Source of the DNA: a bacterium HR28
GTDB lineage: Bacteria; Chloroflexota; Chloroflexia; Thermomicrobiales; Thermomicrobiaceae
Assembly: GCA_002898255.1 (NCBI GenBank)
Contig: BEIE01000005.1
Span: forward strand, 1 to 64,000
Reading direction: 5' to 3'
DNA: 64,000 nucleotides
Shown here: positions 52,695 to 61,093 of the stretch, one piece after another
How positions within the stretch are numbered: position 1 is the first letter of the stretch
Layout of the letters: every line of letters begins with the position of its first letter
The notes under the pieces: generated by a model
What the model saw: the letters and a program-made list of their open reading frames with translations, nothing else
Databases searched by the model: none
What the model was told of the DNA's origin: nothing
Translations under genes and position numbers: made by a program

Positions 52695-54902
52695 ATGTTC
52701 GAGCGGATCGGTCACTTTTCTTATCGCTATCGGTGGGCTGTCCTCACCTTCTGGCTTCTCGCTGTGGTGGCCGCCTTGCCATTCCTTCCGCGGGTGAGCG
52801 GCGCACTTGAGGTAGGGGGTTTTTCGAGCCCACACACCGAGGCGGCTCGCACCCGTGAACTCCTGCGTGAGCGGATCCCCGGGTACAGTCCGAGTTCGCT
52901 CATTGTCCTTTTCTCCCACCCGACGCTCCGTCCTTCTGATCCTTCCTTCGTCGAACAAGCACAGCGCGCGCTCCGCAATGTGACTTCGGTGCCTCACGTG
53001 ACCGGTATCCGCTGGTTCACGGAAAATCCGAGTCAGGTCGCTCCCGATGGCTCGCTTGCCTACGCGGTCATCGATCTCGATCTCCAACCTGAAGAAGCGC
53101 AGCGCGTCCTTGATGAGATCCAAGCCACGATTATTCCCACCGAGCTCCGTGTCCAGCTGGCTGGTGCCCCTGCCTTTTATGCTGACCTGGAACGCGTGAC
53201 TGAGCGTGACCTTCGCCGAGCCGAGTTGATCGCTTTCCCATTTGCGCTCGCTGCACTCCTGTTCGTGTTCGGCAGCGTCGTCGCTGCGGCCGTGCCGCTC
53301 TTCATTGGGGGCGTAACGGTTGCGCTTGTCCTTGGTCTTGTCTACGCGCTGACGCGGGTGACTGAACTCTCGATCTTCACCTTGAATGTCGCTTCACTGC
53401 TTGGACTCGGCCTTTCTATCGATTACTCGCTCTTCCTCGTCAGCCGGTTCCGCGAGGAACTCGCTGCCAATGAACTCGAACATGCTGTCGCACGCACGAC
53501 AGCCACTGCAGGTCGGGCGGTCTTCTTTTCGGGGCTGACGGTTTTGATCGGCCTTTCCGGGCTCGGTTTCTTCGAGTTCCTCTTCATGCGCTCTGTCGGT
53601 ATCGCGGGCATTCTTGTCGTCCTCGTCGCGGTCAGCGCCAGCCTCACGCTGCTCCCTGCGATACTCGGTATTCTCGGCCGGCGGATCGATGCACTCCAGG
53701 TCATCCGCCGAGGGCCAGAAACCGGGCGCTTTTGGCATGGAATCACCGAGTTCGTCATGCAGCGTCCTCTGCAGGTCGCAATCCCCGTTATCGTCGTGCT
53801 TGTGGTCTTGGGGCTCCCGTTCCGGCACGTCGAGCTGAGTTCTCCCGACGCGACCATCTTGCCCACCTCAACACCCTCGCGGCAGGCACTTGAGGATTTC
53901 CGACGCGCCTTCGGGGACGGTGCCCTCTCCCCGATCGTTATCGCCGTCGAGACTGAGCGTCCGGTCAACGACCCGCAGACCCTCGCCGCTCTCTACGAGT
54001 TCACACGCCGACTTGCAGCCGATCCCCGCATGACCCGCATCACAAGCATTGTCACTATCGACCCGCGGATCACCTTGGCACAATACCAGATGCTCTACGC
54101 TGATCCCACACGCATCCCCGACCCGGTTCTGCGCCGAGCGTACGAGCAACTGGCAGGCGATCACCTCGCCGCAGTCTACGTCTATACCGACAGCCTTCCA
54201 GCAAGCGATCGTGCCAAGCAGTTGCTCCATGACATCCGACGGATGGATCCCGGCCCTGGACTTCGCCTCTGGGTCGATGGCGGCACGGCAGAGATCGTCG
54301 ACGTCGTCGACCGGATGTACAGCGAGTTTCCCTATGCTGCCTTAACAGTCGTCCTTGCGACATACGTGGTGCTCTTTCTCCTCCTCCGATCCGTCTTCCT
54401 GCCGCTCAAAGCAATCATCCTCAACGTCCTCAGTCTCACCGCGAGTTACGGTGCCCTTGTCTTTGTGTTCCAGGATGGACACTTCAGCTCACTACTCCGC
54501 TTCTCACCACTCGGCTTCACCGAAGCTTCGCTCCCCATTGTGATGTTCTGTATCCTGTTCGGGGTCTCGATGGACTACGAGGTCTTTCTTCTCAGCCGGA
54601 TGCGTGAGGCATGGGATCAGACTCGCGACAACCGTATCGCAGTGGCAACTGGGCTCGCCCGCAGCGGTCGGATCATTACCGGAGCCGCACTCATCCTTGT
54701 CGTCGTTGCCTCTGCATTCGTGACCGCTGACGTTGTGCTGATCAAGGCGCTCGGACTTGGCATTGCCTTGGCAATCGCCCTGGATGCGAGCATTGTGCGC
54801 ACTTTGCTGGTACCTGCCACGATGCGACTCTTGGGACAATGGAACTGGTGGGTACCACGACAGATGGCACGTGCCCTCGAGGCAGTCCGAATGGGACACT
54901 AA
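52695..54902 (+). CDS. MMPL/RND-superfamily transporter
   Basis: A 735-residue membrane protein with a duplicated fold of about 12 transmembrane segments. The first helix, YRYRWAVLTFWLLAVVAALPFL, is followed by a large extracytoplasmic loop (residues about 35-180). GLGLSIDYSLFLVSRFREEL and GVSMDYEVFLLSRMREAWDQ are the two conserved proton-relay Asp-Tyr motifs, one in each half. GGGAGGGAG precedes the ATG at 52695. The next gene starts directly after the stop codon. Substrates of this family are lipids, pigments or small metabolites. Confidence 0.93.
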   Translation: MFERIGHFSYRYRWAVLTFWLLAVVAALPFLPRVSGALEVGGFSSPHTEAARTRELLRERIPGYSPSSLIVLFSHPTLRPSDPSFVEQAQRALRNVTSVPHVTGIRWFTENPSQVAPDGSLAYAVIDLDLQPEEAQRVLDEIQATIIPTELRVQLAGAPAFYADLERVTERDLRRAELIAFPFALAALLFVFGSVVAAAVPLFIGGVTVALVLGLVYALTRVTELSIFTLNVASLLGLGLSIDYSLFLVSRFREELAANELEHAVARTTATAGRAVFFSGLTVLIGLSGLGFFEFLFMRSVGIAGILVVLVAVSASLTLLPAILGILGRRIDALQVIRRGPETGRFWHGITEFVMQRPLQVAIPVIVVLVVLGLPFRHVELSSPDATILPTSTPSRQALEDFRRAFGDGALSPIVIAVETERPVNDPQTLAALYEFTRRLAADPRMTRITSIVTIDPRITLAQYQMLYADPTRIPDPVLRRAYEQLAGDHLAAVYVYTDSLPASDRAKQLLHDIRRMDPGPGLRLWVDGGTAEIVDVVDRMYSEFPYAALTVVLATYVVLFLLLRSVFLPLKAIILNVLSLTASYGALVFVFQDGHFSSLLRFSPLGFTEASLPIVMFCILFGVSMDYEVFLLSRMREAWDQTRDNRIAVATGLARSGRIITGAALILVVVASAFVTADVVLIKALGLGIALAIALDASIVRTLLVPATMRLLGQWNWWVPRQMARALEAVRMGH

Positions 54903-55985
54903 ATGCGGAGACGTGCATTTCTCAGTTGGCTGGCCCTCTCGTTCTCTGCCTGCGCTCGCGGTCAACAGCCACTGGCAGCTCCACAACCCACCGCCGAGCT
55001 CAGTCCACGCCCCGCGAGCCTGTTTCTCACACCTCCACCAGCGCCACAGCCGGTGGAGTTCCCACGAGACTTCGGTTCGCATGACGTGTTGACGGAGTGG
55101 TGGTACTACACTGGTCACCTCGCCAGCCCTCTTCACCAGCGCTTCGGTTTCGAGTTCGTTGTCTTTCAGGTCCAGCGCTTCGGCTATCCCGTTGTCTACG
55201 CCGCTCATGCCGCGGTCACAGTCGTCGATCGGCAGACATTCCACTGGGACGAGCGAGTCGTGGCGTTACCACAGCGTCAAGCGACATGGCCGCTGGAGCT
55301 CGTGATCGCCGATTGGAGGCTCTTTAGCGATGGCCAGCAGGACCGGCTTGAGGCACAAGCACGCGACTTCGCCTTCAGTCTCGAGCTCCAATCGCAGCGT
55401 TCGCCGATCCTCCATGACGGCGACGGCTACTTCTCCTGGGCACCAGAGACCGGATCGTACTACTACTCGCGGACGCGCCTTACGGTAAGCGGTACGCTTG
55501 AGGTCGAAGGCGAACGATTCTCGATTTCAGGACTTGCATGGAATGATCACCAGTGGGGGAACTTCCTCCTTGGTCCCGGCGGATGGGACTGGTTCGCTCT
55601 CCAGCTTGATGATGGTACCGACCTTATGCTCTGGCAGTCCCGTGACGCGACCCAGCGCATTCTCACCCAGAGTGGCACGCTTGTGCGTCCCGATGGCTCG
55701 GTGCGAGCACTCAGTGCCGAGCAGATCGGGATAACTGTGACTAGTTGGTGGAGGAGTCCATCCAGCGGCGCCGTTTACCCGAGCGGTTGGCATCTTGAGA
55801 TCGTTTCCTCCGATTTGGTACTCACAGTGACCCCACTCGTCCTTGATCAGGAGCTCCAGGCCCTTCGTTCCACCGGCGTCATCTACTGGGAGGGTGCGGT
55901 CGAGGCCAACGGAACGCACAACGGACATCCGGTACGCGGGCAAGGGTATGTCGAGCTCACCGGATATGCCTCCCAAGCCCCCTAA
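54903..55985 (+). CDS. CrtC/AttH-like lipocalin-fold lipoprotein
   Basis: 360 residues. A short lipoprotein signal with a twin-Arg-like start (MRRRAFLSWLALSFSAC) ends at Cys17. The rest resembles the hydroxyneurosporene-synthase (CrtC)/AttH lipocalin-like family: TEWWYYTGHLASP, then the duplicated barrel with ISGLAWNDHQWGNF and WHLEIVSSDLVLTVTPL. True CrtC hydrates carotenoids, but secreted lipoprotein relatives have unknown ligands. It begins at the first base after the MMPL stop, so it is surely in one operon, and a lipid- or pigment-handling partnership is possible. Confidence 0.85.
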   Translation: MRRRAFLSWLALSFSACARGQQPLAAPQPTAELSPRPASLFLTPPPAPQPVEFPRDFGSHDVLTEWWYYTGHLASPLHQRFGFEFVVFQVQRFGYPVVYAAHAAVTVVDRQTFHWDERVVALPQRQATWPLELVIADWRLFSDGQQDRLEAQARDFAFSLELQSQRSPILHDGDGYFSWAPETGSYYYSRTRLTVSGTLEVEGERFSISGLAWNDHQWGNFLLGPGGWDWFALQLDDGTDLMLWQSRDATQRILTQSGTLVRPDGSVRALSAEQIGITVTSWWRSPSSGAVYPSGWHLEIVSSDLVLTVTPLVLDQELQALRSTGVIYWEGAVEANGTHNGHPVRGQGYVELTGYASQAP

Positions 55986-56020
55986 ATGATTTCTACATTC
56001 CGAAACCGATCATTCTGCAG

Positions 56021-56049
56021 TTGACAAGAGAACCGTCCTGCTTCAGGAT
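56021..56049 (+). promoter_or_regulatory. Possible promoter of the Asp-box protein gene
   Basis: A perfect TTGACA (56021-56026) is 17 bp from CAGGAT (56044-56049), a weak -10. The leader to the ATG at 56186 would be about 130 nt. Confidence 0.45.
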
Positions 56050-56185
56050 GGGAACAGTTTTGGCCGAAGACATCGGATGAGCGCACGACCGTGTGCTTCA
56101 TCGGTTAATTTGTTGTTCTGCTAGGAGGGAGGAAAGGAGGGAAGACGAGCCTCGAGTGGTTGTTGCACTCAAGGGAGGGAGAGCA

Positions 56186-58072
56186 ATGCAATCCCAGCGG
56201 ATCCGCAGGCTCGCAACCGTCTCGCTATCGCTCGCACTAGTCCTCAGTTCGCTTCTCCTCACCGCCGCGGTCTCGCGCTTCGACGACAGTTCGAGTATCG
56301 GTGCGCGTCTCCTCCCGTACAAACTGCTTCCCTCACCGCTCCAGTTCGACACCGAGTTGCGTCCCGGCCAATCAAATGGCCAGTTCAGCAAGGAGCAGAT
56401 TACCCGCTTTCGCTGCACCGCGTCCGGTGATCCAGCGGAATGGGTCGATATCAGCTGTAACACACCCGAGTTTGGACAAGATTTCGCACCAGACAACGAG
56501 ATTGCGATCGCAGTTGACCCCGACAACCCACAGCACCTCGTCGCCGGATCGAACGATTACTACTACCGCTTCAACAATGCTACCGGTGCGCGGCAAGCGA
56601 TTGTCCCAACCGGTTTCTTCACCTCATTTGACGGTGGTGCAACGTGGATCGACGGACAGATTCCGCTTCGGACTGGCAATGGTGGCGGTGATCCCGTGCC
56701 CGCGTTTAATCGAAAGCACGGTGTTGTTCTCATGGCCCAACTGGAGAACGTACGCGGGCTCGGAGGGCCGTTTGTCGCGCAAGGAGACGTTTCTGTTAGC
56801 CGCTCGACCGATGGTGGCATCACGTGGAGTGAACCGATCACTGTCATGAAAGGGCAGGGGACCGGCATTGGGCCGGCACGCAGCGCACTCTTCTTCGATA
56901 AAGAGTGGCTTACTGTGGATAACAACCCCACGTCGCGATATTATGGACGGATCTACCTGACGGCAACGCTCTTTGTGAACGGCCCACAGGGCAGCTACAC
57001 ACGCTCCCCGATCGTTCTCAGTTACTCCGACGACGGGGGACTGACCTGGAGTCCGCCACAGGAGATCTCTGGACAGCACCCGAGCTGTTCCTACCAGACA
57101 ACCGGTCCGGCGGGTGAATGCGATGAAGACCAGTTCTCGATTCCTGTCGTGGCATCCAACGGTACGGTATACGCCCATTTTCACAACTATCAGAACCAGA
57201 GCGCTTGGGAAGTCTCCTTCGACTTCGACGCACAGATCATGGTTGTGAAGTCGACCGACGGCGGGCAAACCTGGAGCGATCCAGTTCCAGCCGTTCAACT
57301 GGAGGACGGGCTCAGCGATATGCCGTGGTCCGTCATTGCACGTCAGACAATCTGGGGGCATCAGATCCGTTGGAACGCGGCAGGAAATATCGTCGTTGAT
57401 CCAACAGATCCTACTCACCTCATCATTGTCTTTGCGGATCGCGGAACGCCAAATTCCGCAGCATCGGAGGGCTGCTTCCTCACAGATGGCACACTCAACA
57501 TCGGTGATCCCCCCGACTACGACCCGTGTCAAGCGAAAAGTTCCTTCGATACTGATGTGTTCCGGGTCGTTTCCACTGACGGCGGAGTCCACTGGTCAGC
57601 ACGTGAGCTCATCGACAACGCGTCAGGAGCACCACAGTGGTTCCCTTGGGCTGGAGTCCTCTCAGATGGCCGGTTGGTCGTGGCCTGGGACGAAGACACC
57701 ACACCCGCCCCCGCAGACAGTTTTGTCCATGTTCTCTGGATCGAGGGTACAGGAAAGGAAATCCTTGGTCCACGTGAACAGGTCGACATCTCCGTCACGC
57801 ACTGGGCTGGGCAGTACGTGCCACAGGCACGCTGGCCAGCAGCCTGTGGCCCGGCAGGGTATAGCGATTCCCCGATCACTGACGCTGCGGGCAAGGACTG
57901 CAATGTCTTCCACGGAGACTACACCGGCCTGGCTATCGGATCTGATGACAGTATCAACGTCGTCTGGACCGGTTTGAATGCACAAGCCACTTCTCCGCAA
58001 CTCGATCCGTACACTGGCACACCCCACGATGGCTACCGGCAGGATGCGATGTTCGCACGACGTTCTCCCTAG
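56186..58072 (+). CDS. Secreted Asp-box (BNR) sialidase-like protein
   Basis: A 628-residue protein with a typical Sec signal (residues 1-30, LSLALVLSSLLLTAAVSRF). A six-blade sialidase-like propeller is marked by at least five Asp boxes of the S-x-D-x-G-x-x-W type: SFDGGATW, STDGGITW, SDDGGLTW, STDGGQTW and STDGGVHW. The catalytic Arg triad of true sialidases is not evident, so a carbohydrate-binding or structural role is as likely as hydrolysis. Several Cys pairs suggest disulfides. AAGGGAGGGAGAG precedes the ATG at 56186; the longer frame to 56093 is rejected. A terminator follows closely. Confidence 0.85.
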   Translation: MQSQRIRRLATVSLSLALVLSSLLLTAAVSRFDDSSSIGARLLPYKLLPSPLQFDTELRPGQSNGQFSKEQITRFRCTASGDPAEWVDISCNTPEFGQDFAPDNEIAIAVDPDNPQHLVAGSNDYYYRFNNATGARQAIVPTGFFTSFDGGATWIDGQIPLRTGNGGGDPVPAFNRKHGVVLMAQLENVRGLGGPFVAQGDVSVSRSTDGGITWSEPITVMKGQGTGIGPARSALFFDKEWLTVDNNPTSRYYGRIYLTATLFVNGPQGSYTRSPIVLSYSDDGGLTWSPPQEISGQHPSCSYQTTGPAGECDEDQFSIPVVASNGTVYAHFHNYQNQSAWEVSFDFDAQIMVVKSTDGGQTWSDPVPAVQLEDGLSDMPWSVIARQTIWGHQIRWNAAGNIVVDPTDPTHLIIVFADRGTPNSAASEGCFLTDGTLNIGDPPDYDPCQAKSSFDTDVFRVVSTDGGVHWSARELIDNASGAPQWFPWAGVLSDGRLVVAWDEDTTPAPADSFVHVLWIEGTGKEILGPREQVDISVTHWAGQYVPQARWPAACGPAGYSDSPITDAAGKDCNVFHGDYTGLAIGSDDSINVVWTGLNAQATSPQLDPYTGTPHDGYRQDAMFARRSP

Positions 58073-58080
58073 CGCAGATA

Positions 58081-58118
58081 GGGGGCAGCGCTCATCGGGT
58101 TGCTGCCCCCTTGACTTT
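58081..58118 (+). terminator. Terminator of the Asp-box protein gene
   Basis: GGGGGCAGC and GCTGCCCCC form a 9-bp perfect stem with a 12-nt loop, followed by TTGACTTT, starting 9 nt after the stop codon. Confidence 0.8.
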
Positions 58119-58273
58119 GCAGCATTCCATGCTCGCTGGCGCTTCCGTAGAGACGGTGGTGAAGGCCAACACGGTTCTGCAGTAACTCTTGGCGTCTCCA
58201 ACAGATCGCTTGGCGCTTTCGGAACGCAAGAACGGCACTTCCCTGAGGGTTCGCCAGAGAGCAAGCGGCTGTC

Positions 58274-58302
58274 TTGACAACGTTGACGGAGAAGATTAGA
58301 AT
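58274..58302 (+). promoter_or_regulatory. Promoter of metX
   Basis: A perfect TTGACA (58274-58279) is separated by 17 bp from TAGAAT (58297-58302). Transcription would start near 58309, about 17 nt before the SAM riboswitch P1 stem. Confidence 0.85.
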
Positions 58303-58325
58303 ATCGGCCAACAATCGAGAGGCCG

Positions 58326-58437
58326 GCGCTCATCCAGAGCGGTGGAGGGAACGGCCCGAGGAAGCCCGGCAACCAGCGCAGGCCCCTGCGCCAGGTGCCA
58401 ATGCCGGCGGAGCGAGAGCGCTCCGCACGATGAGCGC
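58326..58437 (+). promoter_or_regulatory. SAM-I riboswitch (S-box)
   Basis: P1 is a perfect 9-bp pair, GCGCTCATC with GATGAGCGC. Inside it the S-box core reads AGAGCGGTGGAGGGA, then GGCCCGAGGAAGCCCGGCAACC, the K-turn and pseudoknot stretch, and AGGTGCCAATGCC, all conserved elements of the SAM-I aptamer. P3 and P4 stems can be drawn. SAM binding should favour the terminator that follows and so switch off metX. Confidence 0.95.
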
Positions 58438-58458
58438 GGTCCTTGCAGTGATGCAAGC

Positions 58459-58485
58459 CCCTCCACCATGCTGTGGAGGGTTTTT
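58459..58485 (+). terminator. Expression-platform terminator of the SAM riboswitch
   Basis: CCCTCCAC and GTGGAGGG form an 8-bp stem with a 6-nt loop directly followed by TTTTT. It lies 22 nt after the aptamer and well before metX, as expected for transcription attenuation. Confidence 0.9.
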
Positions 58486-58582
58486 CGTCATCCCTCCACG
58501 CGAAACGATGAGCCACTACCGAGCACGCGACGGGGAGCACTCGTTCCCCAAAGAGCGCGTGAAGAGAAGCGGAGGGAGAACT

Positions 58583-59695
58583 GTGACGACGACCGTGCCG
58601 TGTACATATCGTCTCGCACGCATCGCCACGCCTGAGCAGCCATTCGTCACCGAGCATGGCGATGTCTTGCCGGTCGTCGACATCGCCTATGAAACCTGGG
58701 GTGAACTCAGTCCTAACCGCGATAATGTCGTCCTGATCTGTCATGCCCTGACCGGGAGCAGTCACGTTGCCCCGCACGGTCCGGATGACCTCCCCGGTTG
58801 GTGGGATCCGATGGTGGGGCCTGGCCGGCCTATCGACACCGATCGATTTTTCGTGATCTGTGCGAATGTCCTCGGCAGCTGTTATGGCTCGACCGGTCCA
58901 CGCTCGATCGATCCTCGTACTGGACGACGCTACAATCTTCGTTTCCCACTGATCACGGTCCGGGATATCGTACGCACTCAAGCGATGCTCCTCGACCAAC
59001 TCGGAATTGACCATGTCTATGCGGTGATCGGTGGCTCACTGGGTGGTATGCAGGTGCTCGAGTGGGCCGCCATGTATCCTGAGCGCGTCGAGCGGATCGT
59101 GCCGATCGCAGTCGGGGGGCGCTTCTCCGATCAGGGGATTGCCTACAACGAAGTGCAGCGCCGCACCATCATGCTGGATCCCGATTGGCAAAACGGTGAA
59201 TATGAGGATGGCCAGGGACCTCGTCTCGGCCTGGCCATTGCCCGGATGCTTGGCATGATCACCTACCAGTCCGACGAGCTCATGTCAGCACGCTTCCAGC
59301 GACGGACAGAGGCGCGGTACACTGCCTGGCCCGAGTTCCTGGGTCGCTATGACGTCGAGGGCTACCTCCACTACCAAGGCGACAAGCTTGTTCGGCGATT
59401 TGATGCCAATAGTTATCTCTATCTCACGCGGGCGATGGACTCTCACGATCTCGGACGCGGGCGGGGTGGGTACCATGCGGGACTTGCCTTGATCCGTGCC
59501 CGAACGCTGTGCATTGGGATCCGCTCCGATATCCTGTTCTGGCCAAGTCAGGTGCGGGGCCTCGCCGACGATCTCCGCGCACTTGGCGTCGATGCTCGAT
59601 ATTGGGAGCTTGATTCCCCGAACGGTCATGACGCGTTTCTCAAAGACTTTGATCAGATCGGCCCCGTGATCGCTGACTTTCTTAACGAACCGTAA
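58583..59695 (+). CDS. metX: Homoserine O-acetyltransferase
   Basis: A 370-residue alpha/beta-hydrolase-fold enzyme that acetylates (or succinylates) homoserine for methionine synthesis. It shows DVLPVVDIAYETWGEL, NVVLICHALTGSSHV, the nucleophile Ser in IGGSLGGMQVLEWAAMYPERV, YLTRAMDSHDLGRGRGGYHAGL and the catalytic His in DSPNGHDAFLKDFDQ. The GTG at 58583 has GGAGGGAG upstream; the longer frame would run through the riboswitch. It is the only gene of its unit. The product may be used by the gamma-synthase-family enzyme at 32229. Confidence 0.95.
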   Translation: MTTTVPCTYRLARIATPEQPFVTEHGDVLPVVDIAYETWGELSPNRDNVVLICHALTGSSHVAPHGPDDLPGWWDPMVGPGRPIDTDRFFVICANVLGSCYGSTGPRSIDPRTGRRYNLRFPLITVRDIVRTQAMLLDQLGIDHVYAVIGGSLGGMQVLEWAAMYPERVERIVPIAVGGRFSDQGIAYNEVQRRTIMLDPDWQNGEYEDGQGPRLGLAIARMLGMITYQSDELMSARFQRRTEARYTAWPEFLGRYDVEGYLHYQGDKLVRRFDANSYLYLTRAMDSHDLGRGRGGYHAGLALIRARTLCIGIRSDILFWPSQVRGLADDLRALGVDARYWELDSPNGHDAFLKDFDQIGPVIADFLNEP

Positions 59696-59706
59696 GGACA
59701 CGGACT

Positions 59707-59728
59707 GGCTACCCTGATCAGGGTAGCC
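59707..59728. repeat. 22-bp perfect palindrome downstream of metX
   Basis: GGCTACCCTGA is immediately followed by its exact reverse complement with no loop. It lies 12 nt after the metX stop in the convergent metX/hom gap, before the main terminator hairpin. Its role is unknown. Confidence 0.8.
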
Positions 59729-59742
59729 GATCGAGACCCGCC

Positions 59743-59776
59743 CCGAGAGGCCGGACGATGCGGCCCGGCCTCTCGG
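59743..59776. terminator. Bidirectional terminator between metX and hom
   Basis: CCGAGAGGCCGG and CCGGCCTCTCGG form a 12-bp perfect stem with a 10-nt loop. The plus-strand flank is TCGTCTCCTC. It could serve both convergent genes. Confidence 0.7.
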
Positions 59777-59806
59777 TCGTCTCCTCATCCTAACCCGGCA
59801 TCTTCC

Positions 59807-60808
59807 TCAGGCAGATGGTTCGAGTGTCGGCAGCAAAGCCGCACCGAACCGTACCGCGTCAATAATGTCAGCGATCAGCGCGCTGGCCGTTGGTGCTGGA
59901 CCGGCTCCAGGACCGTAAAGGACGACCGTCCCGACCCGGTCACCGGTCAACTCGATCGCATTCAGGTTCAGGCGGACATGGGCCAGAAGGTCACTTCCCG
60001 GCACGAAGACCGGGTGGACGCGCAGGTGCCAACTCCCATCTAAGAGTTCCGCCTGGGCAATCAGCTTCATCGCCCCGCCACGTGCCCGCGCATCGAGAAT
60101 TTGGTCTGGGGTTACCGTGGTGATGCCTCGCCGTTCGACGAAATCGGGTCGAATATGGCGCCCGGCAGCAAGTGACGCGAGAATGCTCAATTTGTAGGCC
60201 GCGTCGTACCCCTCGACGTCCGCCGTTGGATCCGGTTCGGCGTAGCCGAGCCGCTGTGCCTCCCGCAACGCTTCCTGATAGGGCATTCCTTCTTCCGCCA
60301 TCACTGTGAGGATGAAATTGGTCGTTCCGTTCACAATGCCACGGATGCGGTAGATCCGGTTCACCGTGAGCAACTGCCGTAAGCTGGCCATCAAGGGGAT
60401 TCCTGCACCCACACTCGCCTCAAAGAGCAGCGCCCGCTGATGTCGCCGTGCCGTGGCGACGAGCTCGGCAAAGTGCTTGCTTAACGCCTCCTTGTTCGCC
60501 GTCACGACGTGTTTACCTGCCGCCAAGGCACGTTTCATATAGGTCGCTGCCGGCTCTTCCCCACCCATCGCTTCCACGACGACCGCCACGGTGGGGTCTT
60601 CCAGAATCGGATCGATCGAAGTTGTCGCTGCCCACTCTGGCAACCCTGCCTGCACCACACGCTCCGGATGCCGAGCCATCCCCCACCGAACCTCAAGCGC
60701 AAGTCCAGTTCGCTGTGCCAGTGCTTCACGTTCTTCGACAATTGTGCGAAGAACCGCACTCCCAATTGTGCCTACCCCAAGTAGGGCAATCCCGACTGTC
60801 TGCATCAT
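59807..60808 (-). CDS. hom: Homoserine dehydrogenase
   Basis: A 333-residue NAD(P)H-dependent enzyme that reduces aspartate semialdehyde to homoserine. Motifs: LLGVGTIGSAVLRTI, AGKHVVTANKEALSKHF, GIVNGTTNFILTVM and EPDPTADVEGYDAAYKLSILASL. It is the short form without a C-terminal ACT domain, so allosteric threonine control through ACT is absent. The ATG at 60808 has GAGAGGAAG upstream, and the longer frame is rejected. It is divergent from the asd leader, and its product is used by metX. Confidence 0.94.
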   Translation of the reverse strand: MMQTVGIALLGVGTIGSAVLRTIVEEREALAQRTGLALEVRWGMARHPERVVQAGLPEWAATTSIDPILEDPTVAVVVEAMGGEEPAATYMKRALAAGKHVVTANKEALSKHFAELVATARRHQRALLFEASVGAGIPLMASLRQLLTVNRIYRIRGIVNGTTNFILTVMAEEGMPYQEALREAQRLGYAEPDPTADVEGYDAAYKLSILASLAAGRHIRPDFVERRGITTVTPDQILDARARGGAMKLIAQAELLDGSWHLRVHPVFVPGSDLLAHVRLNLNAIELTGDRVGTVVLYGPGAGPAPTASALIADIIDAVRFGAALLPTLEPSA

Positions 60809-60829
60809 TGCGCTTCCTCTCGTTCCCGC

Positions 60830-60858
60830 TTGACCTTCGCCCGGCTGCCTGGTACAGT
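60830..60858 (+). promoter_or_regulatory. Promoter of the asd leader
   Basis: TTGACC (60830-60835) and TACAGT (60853-60858) are 17 bp apart. The start near 60865 gives a 58-nt leader before the Thr-rich leader peptide. Confidence 0.75.
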
Positions 60859-60922
60859 CACCCCAGGCGCTGACAGGGTAGGCGAGCCCGAGCGCCTCGC
60901 GCAACGGGAAGGACCACGAGAG

Positions 60923-61006
60923 ATGAACGCCGTGCGCTCAGCCACGCGGACAACGACAGGGACTACCGCGACGCGCTGCGCCGGCGTGCGCTCGGGCAGC
61001 CCGTAA
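60923..61006 (+). CDS. Threonine-rich attenuation leader peptide of asd
   Basis: A 27-codon ORF starts with ATG at 60923, with GGAAGGA 9 nt upstream, and ends at TAA 61004-61006. Seven of its 27 codons are Thr, six of them within residues 10-17 (TTTGTTAT). Such a run is the signature of ribosome-mediated attenuation, as in thrL. Downstream, a 15-nt segment at 60980-60994 pairs with 61022-61036 (14 of 15) as an antiterminator, and an alternative U-tailed hairpin at 61032-61062 is a terminator. Together these predict that low threonyl-tRNA stalls the ribosome and turns asd on. It is seen directly in the sequence; the mechanism is inferred. Confidence 0.85.
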   Translation: MNAVRSATRTTTGTTATRCAGVRSGSP

Positions 61007-61031
61007 TCGCGCGGTCGAACTCGAGCGAACG

Positions 61032-61062
61032 CCGGCAGGGGTTTAATCCTCTGCCGGTTTTG
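61032..61062 (+). terminator. Attenuator terminator of the asd leader
   Basis: CCGGCAGGGG and CCTCTGCCGG form a 10-bp stem (one G-U) with a 6-nt loop, followed by TTTTGTCGTTT. Its 5' arm overlaps the antiterminator partner (61022-61036), so the two folds exclude each other. Confidence 0.88.
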
Positions 61063-61093
61063 TCGTTTAGAGGACGTTAGAAGGGAGGACGCA

